A stretch of DNA of 64,000 bases. Origin: Shewanella oneidensis MR-1. GTDB taxonomy: Bacteria; Pseudomonadota; Gammaproteobacteria; Enterobacterales; Shewanellaceae. The stretch covers positions 2,232,001 through 2,296,000 of the forward strand of contig NC_004347.2 in assembly GCF_000146165.2 (NCBI RefSeq), read 5' to 3'. The translations under genes were made by a program, and so were the position numbers. The notes below the pieces were generated by a model, which did no database searches, was not told the origin of the DNA, and worked only from the letters and a program-made list of their open reading frames with translations. Shown here piece by piece: positions 56,029 to 64,000 of the stretch; within the stretch, counting starts at the first letter, position 1, and each line of letters begins with the position of its first letter.

Positions 56029-56247
56029 TTAATTGGATTTCACCGATTGTGCGAGTGCTTTCGCAAATTGTTCCGCGACCGCTTGGCGTGATTCGCTTGG
56101 TACTTTGCGCTCTAACAAATGTGTGACACAGTTGCCTAGCGCCATCAGGCTTAAGTCGGTAGGGGCTTTGTGCTTTTCGAGTACCACTAAAATCTCAGCG
56201 ATTAATGATTCAACTTGTGTGTTTGAGTATTTGGATTGGATTGCCAT
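56029..56247 (-). CDS. yejL: YejL, UPF0352 small protein
   Basis: A 72-residue protein of unknown function, [19 protein letters not shown], then [20 protein letters not shown]. The block [12 protein letters not shown] is shared with E. coli YejL. ATG 56247 fits the family start better than the longer frame opening at 56286. It precedes yejM on the same strand by 66 bases. Confidence 0.9.
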   Translation of the reverse strand: MAIQSKYSNTQVESLIAEILVVLEKHKAPTDLSLMALGNCVTHLLERKVPSESRQAVAEQFAKALAQSVKSN

Positions 56248-56324
56248 AATCAAAAAATGTTTCACTTTGGAATGGATTAGCGGCATATAATAGCGGATTT
56301 ATTCCAGCATCACTATCAGGGCTT

Positions 56325-57353
56325 ATGAGTATTAACATCGAACAAGCAATTATTCACGAGATTTCCCAGGACAGTCAGGGTCAATTACGCTGCCGTTTAC
56401 GTCCTCAACCTCTGCTGAACGGTCAGGCTGTCGAGATGATGCTCGAAGAGTTGCATCAGACATATACCAGCAAATCTGGCAAAGGATTTGGCTATTTTGG
56501 CATCCATGGTGATGATGGTGAGGCCAATCCAGCATTTGCCAATGCGCTAAAGGAATACCGTGCGGGGGACTTAGGTTTTGTCGAATTTACCGGACAAGCC
56601 AGTAAGCTGCTGCAGGAAGAATTAGCCAAATATGATTTTAGCCAAGGCGGATTTTTGCTGATGTCCTGCTATACCAGCATGGCGAGTGATTATTTGTTTG
56701 TGGCGCTGCTCAGTGCAAAATCGTCGATGACGGTACTGGATGATATGGAGCTGTCGCAGAACAACCATTTGGATTTAAACAATATCCAATTGGCAGCACG
56801 TATCGATCTCACAGAATTACAGGCCGATAAAGATTCCCGCAAGTACATCTCCTTTATCCGCGGACGTGCGGGCCGTAAAGTGGCTGACTTTTTCCTCGAC
56901 TTTATGGGCTGTGTCGAAGGGGTAAATACCAAGGCGCAAAACAAAACGTTGATGAACGCCGTGGAAGACTTCGTCGCCAGTAGCGATCTGACCAAAGAAG
57001 AGCGCCAGCAATGCCGTAATAAAGTGTTTGAATATTGCTCCGAGCGTTTTGATGAAGGCGCTGACATAGAGATCAAAGATTTAGCGGATGAGCTTGCTGA
57101 CCAAGGCATGGAATCTTTTTATGACTTTGCCCGCGGCGGTAGCTATGAGCTGGATGAAGAATTTCCTGCGGATAAGTCGACCCTAAGACAATTAAAGAAA
57201 TTCTCCGGTACTGGCGGTGGTGTGACGATAAGTTTTGACGGTGGGCATTTGGGTCAACGGGTGATTTACGATCCGATTTCCGACACAATTTTGATTAAAG
57301 GCGTGCCGGCAAACTTAAAAGATCAATTAGATAGACGTCTTAAGGGCGAATAG
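56325..57353 (+). CDS. yejK: Nucleoid-associated protein YejK (NdpA)
   Basis: A 342-residue nucleoid-associated protein. Family features include [20 protein letters not shown] near the start, [20 protein letters not shown] in the middle and a [19 protein letters not shown]-terminal block. Its E. coli relative binds DNA and interacts with topoisomerase IV. It is divergent from yejL, with about 75 bases between the starts. Confidence 0.95.
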   Translation: MSINIEQAIIHEISQDSQGQLRCRLRPQPLLNGQAVEMMLEELHQTYTSKSGKGFGYFGIHGDDGEANPAFANALKEYRAGDLGFVEFTGQASKLLQEELAKYDFSQGGFLLMSCYTSMASDYLFVALLSAKSSMTVLDDMELSQNNHLDLNNIQLAARIDLTELQADKDSRKYISFIRGRAGRKVADFFLDFMGCVEGVNTKAQNKTLMNAVEDFVASSDLTKEERQQCRNKVFEYCSERFDEGADIEIKDLADELADQGMESFYDFARGGSYELDEEFPADKSTLRQLKKFSGTGGGVTISFDGGHLGQRVIYDPISDTILIKGVPANLKDQLDRRLKGE

Positions 57354-57381
57354 TCTTATTTGAATCGCTGTCACCGATGAA

Positions 57382-57421
57382 AAAACAAAGGCCGAGGAGT
57401 TTATTCTCGGCCTTTGTTTTT
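57382..57421. terminator. Bidirectional terminator between yejK and ccpA
   Basis: A 15-bp perfect stem: 57382-57396 (ending GGCCGAG) pairs with 57406-57420 (starting CTCGGCC), with A and T runs outside, serving both convergent genes. Confidence 0.92.
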
Positions 57422-57448
57422 ATGCTAAATGCTTCTTAGGTTTAACCT

Positions 57449-58450
57449 TTATTTTGCTCCTGTCGCAAAAGGAACTGGGCGCGGAGTCTCTTTATTTGAT
57501 GGTGGCAGAATCGGCAGCGAGATCTGTGGCTGTTCACCCGTGAGTGAATTTAAGAATGCTACCATTTCCTTGGTTTCCTTCTCGGTCAGTTTTTGTCCTA
57601 ACTGAATATCTGCCATGGTATTTACCGCTTCTTCAAGTGTCCATACACTGCCGTCATGGAAGTAGGGATAGGTTAGTTCAATATTGCGCAGTGTCGGTAC
57701 CTTAAACACAAACTTATCCGCATCCTTACCCGTTACGCCCTTACGGCCTTCGGCAGGGTTATTGGTATGGAAGGGTTTAATTAGGCCCATCTTCATAAAC
57801 ATAGTACCGCCTACCGCGGGGCCATTATGGCAACTGACGCAGCCCTTATCTTTAAAGAGTTGATAGCCAGCTTTAGCGTCGCCGCTAATCGCATCTTGTT
57901 TACCCAATAAATACTGATCGAATGGGCTATTAGGCGTGACTAAGGTCTTTTCGAAGGCAGCAATGGCATCGGTTAAGCGGTCAATATCGACTTTTTCATC
58001 ACCGTAAACTTTGGCAAAGCGCGCGCGGTATGCTGGCATGGAAGCAATGGTTTCGGTGGCGAGTTCATGGGTAAAGCCCATTTCTTTGGGGTTGGCAATC
58101 GGGCCTGCGGCTTGCTCTTTTAAGTTGCTGGCGCGACCATCCCAGAATTGCGCCAGCATAAAGTCGGCGTTTAGCACGGTCGGTGAGTTAATCGGGCCTT
58201 CTTGCCAATGATGACCAATTGACGTGGGTAGCGCATCTACGCCGCCCGTTGAAAGGTTGTGGCAAGAGTTACAGGAAATAAAACCTGATTTAGACAGTCT
58301 TGGTTCAAAAAAGAGCATTTTGCCCAGTTCCACCTTCTCGGGTTCAGTGATTTTTGCTGGGGTAATGACTTCAATCGGTTCGGCGGCGACGGCGTAGCTA
58401 CTTGCGAATATAGCCGTGAGGGTTATCGCGATAGCGGTGAGTTTTGTCAT
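57449..58450 (-). CDS. ccpA: Diheme cytochrome c peroxidase
   Basis: A periplasmic enzyme reducing hydrogen peroxide with electrons from c-type cytochromes. The 333-residue precursor has a signal peptide (LTAIAITLTAIFASSYAVAA) and two heme-attachment sites, CNSCH (Cys60, Cys63, His64) and CVSCH at about residues 205-209. MFMKMGLIKPFHT and PTLRNIELTYPYFHDGSVWT are family blocks, the latter with the distal heme ligand region. Monocistronic, with the shared terminator behind. Confidence 0.96.
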   Translation of the reverse strand: MTKLTAIAITLTAIFASSYAVAAEPIEVITPAKITEPEKVELGKMLFFEPRLSKSGFISCNSCHNLSTGGVDALPTSIGHHWQEGPINSPTVLNADFMLAQFWDGRASNLKEQAAGPIANPKEMGFTHELATETIASMPAYRARFAKVYGDEKVDIDRLTDAIAAFEKTLVTPNSPFDQYLLGKQDAISGDAKAGYQLFKDKGCVSCHNGPAVGGTMFMKMGLIKPFHTNNPAEGRKGVTGKDADKFVFKVPTLRNIELTYPYFHDGSVWTLEEAVNTMADIQLGQKLTEKETKEMVAFLNSLTGEQPQISLPILPPSNKETPRPVPFATGAK

Positions 58451-58978
58451 CTGGTTTTCTCCCTTATTAACCTTGCTTACTGTATGGTTTATAGGTCGAT
58501 AGTAACGGCTAAAATGATTTAGGGATAACGCCTTGTTTCGATTGGGTCTATCGCTGTTGTGGATTAAGTTTTTGTGAGCTAATTCGCTGTTTTTGCTTGA
58601 TTATCTAGGTAGGGTGAATGATGTTTCGTTTAGCTGTCTACATGCTAATCGTCGCTACCAATTAGCCGGTGAGACTCTTTACCTCTCTTAGCAATATTCT
58701 CCAGCCATCTTTTGGATGATGTCGTTTTATCATGTCATTCATTTCAAAGCACTGGTTACTGAGTCATCTCATTGGCTAACTCATGCGCGTTTGTCGCATC
58801 ATCAAAATAAAAAGCGCTTAAGAGCGGATTCATTTGTCGCGGGGCGGGGCAGAATTGATTAGAATTCGTATTCTGTTTTTGGGTAAGCTTGGTGCATATA
58901 CCCAAGTAAGCGTGCTCGGCCATTGCTAAGTGGCGCTATCCCTATTTAGGCGGACTGTTTTTCTGCCGAGGAGAATCA
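58451..58978. promoter_or_regulatory. Divergent region between ccpA and the pterin synthase gene
   Basis: About 530 bases with no supported gene. Both promoters must lie here. A half-conserved CRP-like site, TGTGAGCTAATTCGCT, is at about 58573-58588; its second half is poor. No riboswitch fold is evident. The downstream gene has GAGGAGAATCA as ribosome-binding site. Confidence 0.4.
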
Positions 58979-59854
58979 ATGCAACTGTTTGTAAAAGATT
59001 TAACGGTGATCGATTTTTCCTATCTGTGTCCAAAGCGCGGCATGGTGGGGGAAAGTTGGATTGTTGATGTGGTATTAGAAGGCGGCCTAGATGAGCAAAA
59101 TATGGTGCTCGATTTTGCCAAGGTCAAACGTACCATTAAGCACACGATTGATGCGGTGGCTGATCATCGTTTATTAGTGCCTACCGCCTGCAGCGGCGTT
59201 CGCTGGCAACAGTTGGGTGATCGTGTGTGGCTGGATTTTGAAAGCTTGCAGGGTGAGATCCATTTAGCCTGTCCTTCCCAAGCTTTTGCCTTGGTGCCCT
59301 CAGAACAGATTGATATTCCAAGCGTTAGTGCTTTCTTGCAAAAAGCCCTGCGGGAAACACTGCCCAATAATGTTGAAGGCATTCATTTGACCTTAAGACA
59401 TGAAGTGCTAAATTCTCCCTATTATCATTACAGTCATGGACTACGTAAGCACGATGGCAACTGCCAGCGGATTGCCCACGGTCATCGCAGCCCTGTGCAG
59501 GTGTTTGAGAATGGCGTGCCCGCGCTGAAATGGGACGAGTATTGGGCCAAGCGTTGGCACGATATTTACCTCGGCAGCGAGGAGGATTTAGTCTCAGTGA
59601 AGAGCTTAACGCTATCGCCACAAACGCAGGTAAGCGATGAAAGTCATTATGGATTTTACTATCAAGCGCCGCAGGGGAATTTCCAACTGGCGATGCCTAA
59701 GGAATGCTGCGATTTGATCCCGCACGATACCACGGTGGAATTATTGGCCGACTATATGGCAACCACCTTAGCCACCAAAGTGCCTTCAAGCCAGTTTACT
59801 GTCATTGCCTACGAAGGTGTGGGTAAAGGTGCTATCGTGACTAAAGGGAATTAA
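58979..59854 (+). CDS. 6-pyruvoyltetrahydropterin/6-carboxytetrahydropterin synthase family, duplicated domain
   Basis: A 291-residue protein with two T-fold domains of the PTPS/QueD type. First domain: MVLDFAKVKRTIKHTIDAVADHRL. Second domain: YYHYSHGLRKHDGNCQRIAH and GHRSPVQVF, carrying the His-rich metal site and Cys. Single-domain QueD makes 6-carboxytetrahydropterin for queuosine; this long form is annotated by similarity and its exact substrate is uncertain. The GAGGAG ribosome-binding site is strong. A terminator hairpin follows. Confidence 0.8.
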   Translation: MQLFVKDLTVIDFSYLCPKRGMVGESWIVDVVLEGGLDEQNMVLDFAKVKRTIKHTIDAVADHRLLVPTACSGVRWQQLGDRVWLDFESLQGEIHLACPSQAFALVPSEQIDIPSVSAFLQKALRETLPNNVEGIHLTLRHEVLNSPYYHYSHGLRKHDGNCQRIAHGHRSPVQVFENGVPALKWDEYWAKRWHDIYLGSEEDLVSVKSLTLSPQTQVSDESHYGFYYQAPQGNFQLAMPKECCDLIPHDTTVELLADYMATTLATKVPSSQFTVIAYEGVGKGAIVTKGN

Positions 59855-59870
59855 ACCTACCCGTTTTGTC

Positions 59871-59900
59871 ATAAAGCCCTAACAATTAGGGCTTTATATT
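59871..59900 (+). terminator. Terminator after the pterin synthase gene
   Basis: ATAAAGCCCTAA (59871-59882), loop CAA, TTAGGGCTTTAT (59886-59897). Confidence 0.8.
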
Positions 59901-59921
59901 TTAATAAGGATTTTTGAGGTT

Positions 59922-60857
59922 ATGCTAAACGCTGTTCCAATGATGTTAAAAGCCTTGCCATTCACGCCATCCCGCGCGTCATTTCGCTTATCTCCTATGG
60001 TGACATCCAGCAAATTTAAGGCGACGTTTTTTACGCTCTTAACCCTGTTTAGCTTAACGGCTCAGGCACAGGTGAGTTTTGAAGGCAAATTTGAGCAAGG
60101 GGCGTTGATCCGAGCCAAAGTTCCCGCAGGTACGCAAGTGACTCTTAATGGCGAGGCCGTAAAAGTTACGCCTGATGGCCATTTTGCCTTTGGTTTTGAT
60201 AGAGATGCAGAGCTTACTCAACAGCTTACCTTAGTGTATCCCGATGGCTTGACTGAGGTTAAACCCCTCAATATCGCTAAGCGGGAATACAACATTCAGA
60301 GCGTTAAAGGCATTAGTAATAAGATTATGAAGCCTGATCCCGTCGCGCAGGAGCGAGCCGCAAAGGATACGGCGCAGGTCAAAGCGGCACGCGGCACCTT
60401 TAGCGAACAAACCGCGTTTTTACAGCCGTTCATTTGGCCATTAACCGGCAGGATCTCCGGTGTGTATGGCAGTCAGCGCATCTATAACGATGTGCCAGGC
60501 AATCCACATTTTGGCGTCGATGTGGCCGCGAAAACCGGCACAGTGGTGGTAGCGCCCGCTGATGGGGTGATTAGTCTTTCTGTGCCCGATATGTTTTATT
60601 CGGGTGGGACCATGGTTATCGACCATGGTTATGGTGTCAGTTCGAGCTTTTTGCACCTAAGCAAACTTTACGTCAATGCCGGTGAAACCGTTAAGCAAGG
60701 GCAAGCTGTGGCGGAAGTCGGCGCCACTGGGCGGGCAAATGGCCCACACTTGGATTGGCGAGTGAACTGGTTTCAAATGCGCCTTGATCCGACCAGCATA
60801 GTGCCACCGATGGCGACGGTATTGGCGGCGGAAAAAGCGAAAAAAACCGCCAAATAA
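59922..60857 (+). CDS. M23 (LytM-type) metallopeptidase family protein, exported
   Basis: A 311-residue exported protein. A hydrophobic signal (ATFFTLLTLFSLTAQAQ) is preceded by a long basic leader, so either ATG 59922 or ATG 59997 may be the start. An N-terminal beta domain is followed by the M23 domain from about 170: NPHFGVDVAAKTGT supplies the first His and Asp ligands. The usual HxH is GPHLDWRVNW, with Asp in place of the second His, a variant seen in a whole subgroup. Peptidoglycan hydrolysis is likely but not certain. Confidence 0.85.
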   Translation: MLNAVPMMLKALPFTPSRASFRLSPMVTSSKFKATFFTLLTLFSLTAQAQVSFEGKFEQGALIRAKVPAGTQVTLNGEAVKVTPDGHFAFGFDRDAELTQQLTLVYPDGLTEVKPLNIAKREYNIQSVKGISNKIMKPDPVAQERAAKDTAQVKAARGTFSEQTAFLQPFIWPLTGRISGVYGSQRIYNDVPGNPHFGVDVAAKTGTVVVAPADGVISLSVPDMFYSGGTMVIDHGYGVSSSFLHLSKLYVNAGETVKQGQAVAEVGATGRANGPHLDWRVNWFQMRLDPTSIVPPMATVLAAEKAKKTAK

Positions 60858-60866
60858 CTGAGCGTT

Positions 60867-60893
60867 CAATAGCGCCAATCTAGGCGCTATTTT
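60867..60893. terminator. Terminator between M23 gene and DUF5062-like gene
   Basis: AATAGCGCC (60867-60875), loop AATCTA, GGCGCTATT (60882-60890), then T-run. Confidence 0.85.
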
Positions 60894-60910
60894 TGTGGAC
60901 TTTAGGGATG

Positions 60911-61171
60911 TTATTGCAATAAGGGATGGTCTGCAGGCAGATGTCGGATGATCCACAGCACCAATTTGTGCTTCATATTTGGGCCGTCTTCTTTGTCCTT
61001 CGCTAAGGGCTGGATCAGATTATCCGTGACCAGCAGTCGATAAATACATTCCACTTTATCTTTGGGTGATACGCCTTTATCAAAGTCTTCAAATCCGCGT
61101 TTTTTGGCATAACCGATACCAATTTCGAGGGCTAGTTTGAGGAGTTGGGCTTCGTGCTTATGGGGTTTCAT
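60911..61171 (-). CDS. Small conserved protein, DUF5062-like
   Basis: An 86-residue soluble protein, MKPHKHEAQLLKLALEIGIG, then YAKKRGFEDFDKGVSPKDKV. I assign it to DUF5062 from the EAQLLK...ALEIG...YAKKRGF pattern; the function is unknown. ATG 61171 is preferred over the longer opening at 61231, because AAGGA lies eight bases before it. Confidence 0.7.
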   Translation of the reverse strand: MKPHKHEAQLLKLALEIGIGYAKKRGFEDFDKGVSPKDKVECIYRLLVTDNLIQPLAKDKEDGPNMKHKLVLWIIRHLPADHPLLQ

Positions 61172-61371
61172 GTGCTGCGTCCTTAATGATATCACGGCAA
61201 TGCCCTTTGGTGAGCCCGTGGTAGATAACACTAAAACCTAATGGTTATTCATAATGTAATAGCATGAATTTAATCTATTTTTACCTTTTTAGTGGGTGAC
61301 TTTTGCGCAAATCGCTTGTTATATGTCAACCAACATCTGTAATTGGTATTTGGGTCACATTCTGCGTTCTG

Positions 61372-61974
61372 CTAACGCTCAGTTTGTTCGCTTGCGATGA
61401 CCGCTTTAATGCCGTGTGGATGTAACTTAATGCATACATCAGCTTGTTTAAAGGCGATGGTGGGATTGGCTAAACGCTCTTTTTCGCTCTTGGGTGAGCT
61501 AAATTTAACCTTAATTGGCGCAGAGCTTTGTCCTTGTAGTAATGGTAAAAGTGGCGGGCATAATTGACCAATATTTTGGCTTAAACTGTCACAATCCTGT
61601 GCCGTTGATGGGAGTACCAACTCGATATGCTCCCAGCCTTCTTGGGGGTAATGAGTATCACCGGGATAAGGAAGTTCAACACAATCAATGGTAAAACTGC
61701 CTAAGCGCAGCGGGTTATCCAGTTCAATGATTAGGATTGAACGGCCATTAATTTTATTGTCTGAGATAATCCGCCCACGTTCGCTAAAGGCTTGCTTGAG
61801 TGCATCCGCTGCGACAATGGTGTTTACCCTAAGAGCGACATGATCGCAATATAGCCCTTTATCCGCTAATCCTAAGGTATTGAGTAAAGACAATATCTTT
61901 GTCTCAAATGCTGGCCAAGCTCGTTCTAATGCTGCGTAATTTAATGTTGTAGCCTCAGTTGCCAATATTGACAT
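61372..61974 (-). CDS. yecM: YecM family protein (VOC-like fold)
   Basis: A 200-residue protein aligned with E. coli YecM: YCDHVALRVNTIVAADALKQ, INGRSILIIELDNPLRLGSF, VELPYPGDTHYPQEGWEHIE, KFSSPKSEKERLANPTIAFK and IKLHPHGIKAVIASEQ. The WEHIE and KLHP motifs hold likely metal-binding residues of this single-domain VOC-related fold. Biochemical role unknown. Alone in its unit; LDT terminator lies just upstream. Confidence 0.9.
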   Translation of the reverse strand: MSILATEATTLNYAALERAWPAFETKILSLLNTLGLADKGLYCDHVALRVNTIVAADALKQAFSERGRIISDNKINGRSILIIELDNPLRLGSFTIDCVELPYPGDTHYPQEGWEHIELVLPSTAQDCDSLSQNIGQLCPPLLPLLQGQSSAPIKVKFSSPKSEKERLANPTIAFKQADVCIKLHPHGIKAVIASEQTER

Positions 61975-62004
61975 AAAAATTCCTTAACGCGGGTAACACA
62001 AATA

Positions 62005-62030
62005 AAAACGCCCAGGTAACTGGGCGTATC
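62005..62030 (-). terminator. Terminator after the L,D-transpeptidase gene
   Basis: ACGCCCAG (62008-62015), loop GTAA, CTGGGCGT (62020-62027); on the minus strand a T-run follows. Confidence 0.85.
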
Positions 62031-62032
62031 GT

Positions 62033-62548
62033 TTATGGCCAAATCTCGATGGGGGTGCCTTCATCGACCGCTTTCCACACTTCGTCCATTTCAGCGTTGG
62101 TGATGGCAATACAACCATCGGTCCAGTTGTATTGCTGTGCTTGCTCGGGGGGCAGGGGTGAGCGGGGATTTTGACCGTGGATCATAATCATGCCACCGGG
62201 TCTAATCCCCAGTGCCTTGGCTCTTAACTTATCTTCTTCATTGGGGTAAGAAATATGGATGGATTTGTAATAGGCGCTATCGGATTTTTTATAGTCGAGA
62301 ATATAGCGGCCCTGCGGTGTACGTTGATCGCCCTCGGTCAGTTTATGTCCGGTTGGCAAGTCGCCCATGGCAATGCGGTATTGTTTGAGGACTTTGCCGT
62401 CCCTTAATAAGGCCATATTGGACTCAGACTTAGTGATCACAACTAAATCGACTTTTCCAATACCCGATGAGGCGAGCACTTGGGGCGAAATCAGTGCGGC
62501 AAGTGTAATTGCCACTGTAATGGTTTTGGAGAGTAGGGCTACGCGCAT
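62033..62548 (-). CDS. L,D-transpeptidase family protein (YkuD domain)
   Basis: A 171-residue exported protein with a signal peptide (MRVALLSKTITVAITLAALI). The YkuD domain carries IHISYPNEEDKLRAKALGIR, MIMIHGQNP and the catalytic NWTDGCIAITNAEMDEVW with the active Cys after SxGC-like TDGC. Such enzymes cross-link peptidoglycan 3-3 or attach or cleave lipoproteins. ATG 62548 is chosen since GAGGA lies just upstream. Confidence 0.9.
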   Translation of the reverse strand: MRVALLSKTITVAITLAALISPQVLASSGIGKVDLVVITKSESNMALLRDGKVLKQYRIAMGDLPTGHKLTEGDQRTPQGRYILDYKKSDSAYYKSIHISYPNEEDKLRAKALGIRPGGMIMIHGQNPRSPLPPEQAQQYNWTDGCIAITNAEMDEVWKAVDEGTPIEIWP

Positions 62549-62919
62549 GTCTTCCTCTAAAATAACGCTGTTAAAGCTTTTTCGCGCATCATACCGCAAA
62601 TTTTTGTTGATGTGAGTAGATAATTTTGAGCGAGTTGCAATTGCATGGCAAACTTTGAGGATTTGGAAACGATACCGCTAGGACGTTTCTTCCTATGTCA
62701 GATCATTCGCCTGAAAAACTGGGCACCGAAAGCCCATTCAAACGCCACTTACACATTATTATTTTTAGTATTGATTTGGGCGATTAACTATCAAGCTTTC
62801 GCCCAAAAGAGCAAGCCTCTAAGGGATGATTTATGCTGAACCGATTGCAAGCCAATTCAGCTCTGTTAGCGGCACAAATCGTTGTTTGATATGCGCTTGT
62901 GAGCCAGATCTGAGGTTGA
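62549..62919. other. Intergenic region with a doubtful small plus-strand ORF
   Basis: A plus-strand frame from ATG 62645 to 62839 encodes 64 residues with one hydrophobic segment (YTLLFLVLIWAINYQAFA). There is no ribosome-binding site and I know no homolog, so I do not call it a gene. The rest holds the L,D-transpeptidase promoter. Confidence 0.35.
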
Positions 62920-64000
62920 TTAGTTTGTAACAGTGTTGAGCGTATCGTCTTTTGCTTCTATCGCTTTATCCAAGGTTATCCCTAGGCTTGAGACAAAACG
63001 CAGCTGCATGCCTAAGGTGGCCATTTGTTTTTGCTCCCGCTGTAAATCTTTCATAAAAAGGCTGATTTTACGTTTATAACTGGGGAGTACTAACATAAGT
63101 CCATCTGGGATTACTTGTATTTTTTCTAGCACTAAGGCTTTGGCAATACGGCCTAAATGCACCAATACCGCTAAACGCAGTAGGCAAACGAGGCGAATGA
63201 GGGTGAGTTTATGGTTAGGCTCTAATTCGGCGAGCAGTAGCTCATTGGGTTTCTTGCGATGGTTAGCAATAAGTCTGGCTAAATCCTGTTGCAGCGCTTC
63301 ACTAAACCCAGGTAAATCACTGTTGCTAATGATATAAGCGCCGTGTTTGTGCAATGCTTTGGAGTTGATGTGCAGCCCAATTTCATGCAAGGTCGCGGCG
63401 TAGGCGAGTAAACGCGCATGGGGTCTTAGTCCCCATTCATCGGCGACTTGCTCAAAGAGCGCCATGGCAGTGTCGCGCACTTTGGTCGCGTGGGGGATAT
63501 CTACATGATAAAGCTGGGCAATGCTGTCGACGGTACGATGGCGAATATCTTGATACTGGCCAATTTTGGCTAATTCGTAGAGCACGCCTTCACGCAGAGC
63601 GCCTGGACTAAATTCCAATTGTGAAATCGGTAAGCGTCTAAAAAAGCTGATTAAAATTGCAAGACCCGCAGGAAGTATTGCGGTACGTTTATCATCGACA
63701 TTGGCAAATTGGACTTGGCTGATATGGCCACACCGAATCAATTTAAGTTTTAATTGTTTGAGGCGGGGTAAGGTGACAATTTCATCACCATGCTCTTCTT
63801 GGATCGCTTCGCAAATGGCTTTTACGGTACCAGAGCTGCCGAGCACTAAGTCCCAGTCGCCACTGAAATATTCCTTAGACAGAGAGGCAAATTGTTTATC
63901 TGCCGCACTTTGTGCTGCGCGAAACGAGGCCGGCGTAATTTGCCCATCAATAAAGAAGCGTTCATTAAAACTCACGCAGCCACATCGCAGACTCGATAAA
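62920..64000 (-). CDS. Ppx/GppA phosphatase family, C-terminal part
   Basis: The protein hydrolyses polyphosphate and/or pppGpp by family. The frame is open to the window edge and continues upstream through SLRCGCVSFNERFF, a conserved Ppx/GppA block, so the N-terminus is outside. Visible are VLGSSGTVKAICEAI (phosphate loop), FSPGALREGVLYEL, and an HD-type C-terminal domain with AATLHEIGLHINSKALHKHG and ISNSDLPGFSEALQQDL. Whether it is Ppx or GppA cannot be settled from this part. Confidence 0.92.
   Translation of the reverse strand, partial: LSSLRCGCVSFNERFFIDGQITPASFRAAQSAADKQFASLSKEYFSGDWDLVLGSSGTVKAICEAIQEEHGDEIVTLPRLKQLKLKLIRCGHISQVQFANVDDKRTAILPAGLAILISFFRRLPISQLEFSPGALREGVLYELAKIGQYQDIRHRTVDSIAQLYHVDIPHATKVRDTAMALFEQVADEWGLRPHARLLAYAATLHEIGLHINSKALHKHGAYIISNSDLPGFSEALQQDLARLIANHRKKPNELLLAELEPNHKLTLIRLVCLLRLAVLVHLGRIAKALVLEKIQVIPDGLMLVLPSYKRKISLFMKDLQREQKQMATLGMQLRFVSSLGITLDKAIEAKDDTLNTVTN

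Noticed and set aside
62645..62839. Small membrane protein frame on the plus strand
   Set aside because: No ribosome-binding site and no recognised family; the region is more simply the L,D-transpeptidase promoter.
1..64000. CRISPR array, rRNA operon, riboswitch
   Set aside because: I looked for regularly spaced repeats, rRNA signatures and known riboswitch cores and saw none.

Overview
The window looks like a chromosome segment of a Shewanella-type marine gammaproteobacterium. I infer this from gene content and protein character: a chemotaxis cluster end, tRNA-Ser, adhE, the H-NOX/HnoK pair, recCBD, a maltodextrin locus, yejMLK and a diheme peroxidase. No database search was possible. About half is conserved core. 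The rest has been reshaped by at least six kinds of mobile element.

Layout. 1-2.2 kb: end of cheB and a convergent Hpt-REC-REC-GGDEF response regulator. 3.1-10.0 kb: tRNA-Ser(GGA) followed by a decayed genomic island holding an integrase pseudogene, an ISAs1 element, and a two-gene operon (unknown protein plus sacsin-like GHKL ATPase) broken by two copies of a 1235-bp IS3-family element. 10.2-13.8 kb: adhE and marC-like. 14.0-19.1 kb: an MCP fragment, then a glutamate decarboxylase gene cut by an IS630 element with TA duplication, and an AspT-type antiporter. 19.6-21.5 kb: hnoX-hnoK. 21.5-31.3 kb: recD, recB and recC on the minus strand. 31.4-35.7 kb: a TgpA/DUF58/MoxR operon. 36.0-45.2 kb: IS110 remnant, two copies of a 264-bp TA-flanked MITE, gloA2-like, an alpha-amylase, a neopullulanase pseudogene and a TonB receptor split by a second IS3-family element. 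45.7-47.6 kb: tyrosine recombinase plus IS91-family transposase. 47.9-52.75 kb: a cluster of attC-like sites and cassette genes (FRG-domain, SF0329-like) without an integron integrase, invaded by two more copies of the 1235-bp element. 53.0-64.0 kb: core genes (diguanylate cyclase, yejM, yejL, yejK, ccpA, pterin synthase family, M23 peptidase, DUF5062-like, yecM, L,D-transpeptidase, ppx/gppA).

Biology. Several interruptions can be rebuilt to the base. Removing each element plus one target duplication restores an open frame in gadB, the TonB receptor, the neopullulanase and the unknown island gene. So glutamate decarboxylation and part of maltodextrin uptake and breakdown were lost recently, while their partner genes (AspT-type antiporter, alpha-amylase) remain intact. 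The four copies of the 1235-bp IS are nearly identical. Two have matching 3-bp duplications and two do not, which indicates recombination or deletion between copies. The most interesting unexplained material is the island's unknown-protein/sacsin-like ATPase pair, the integrase-less cassette cluster, the MITE, and a set of AAGTAATGC palindromes next to the tRNA.
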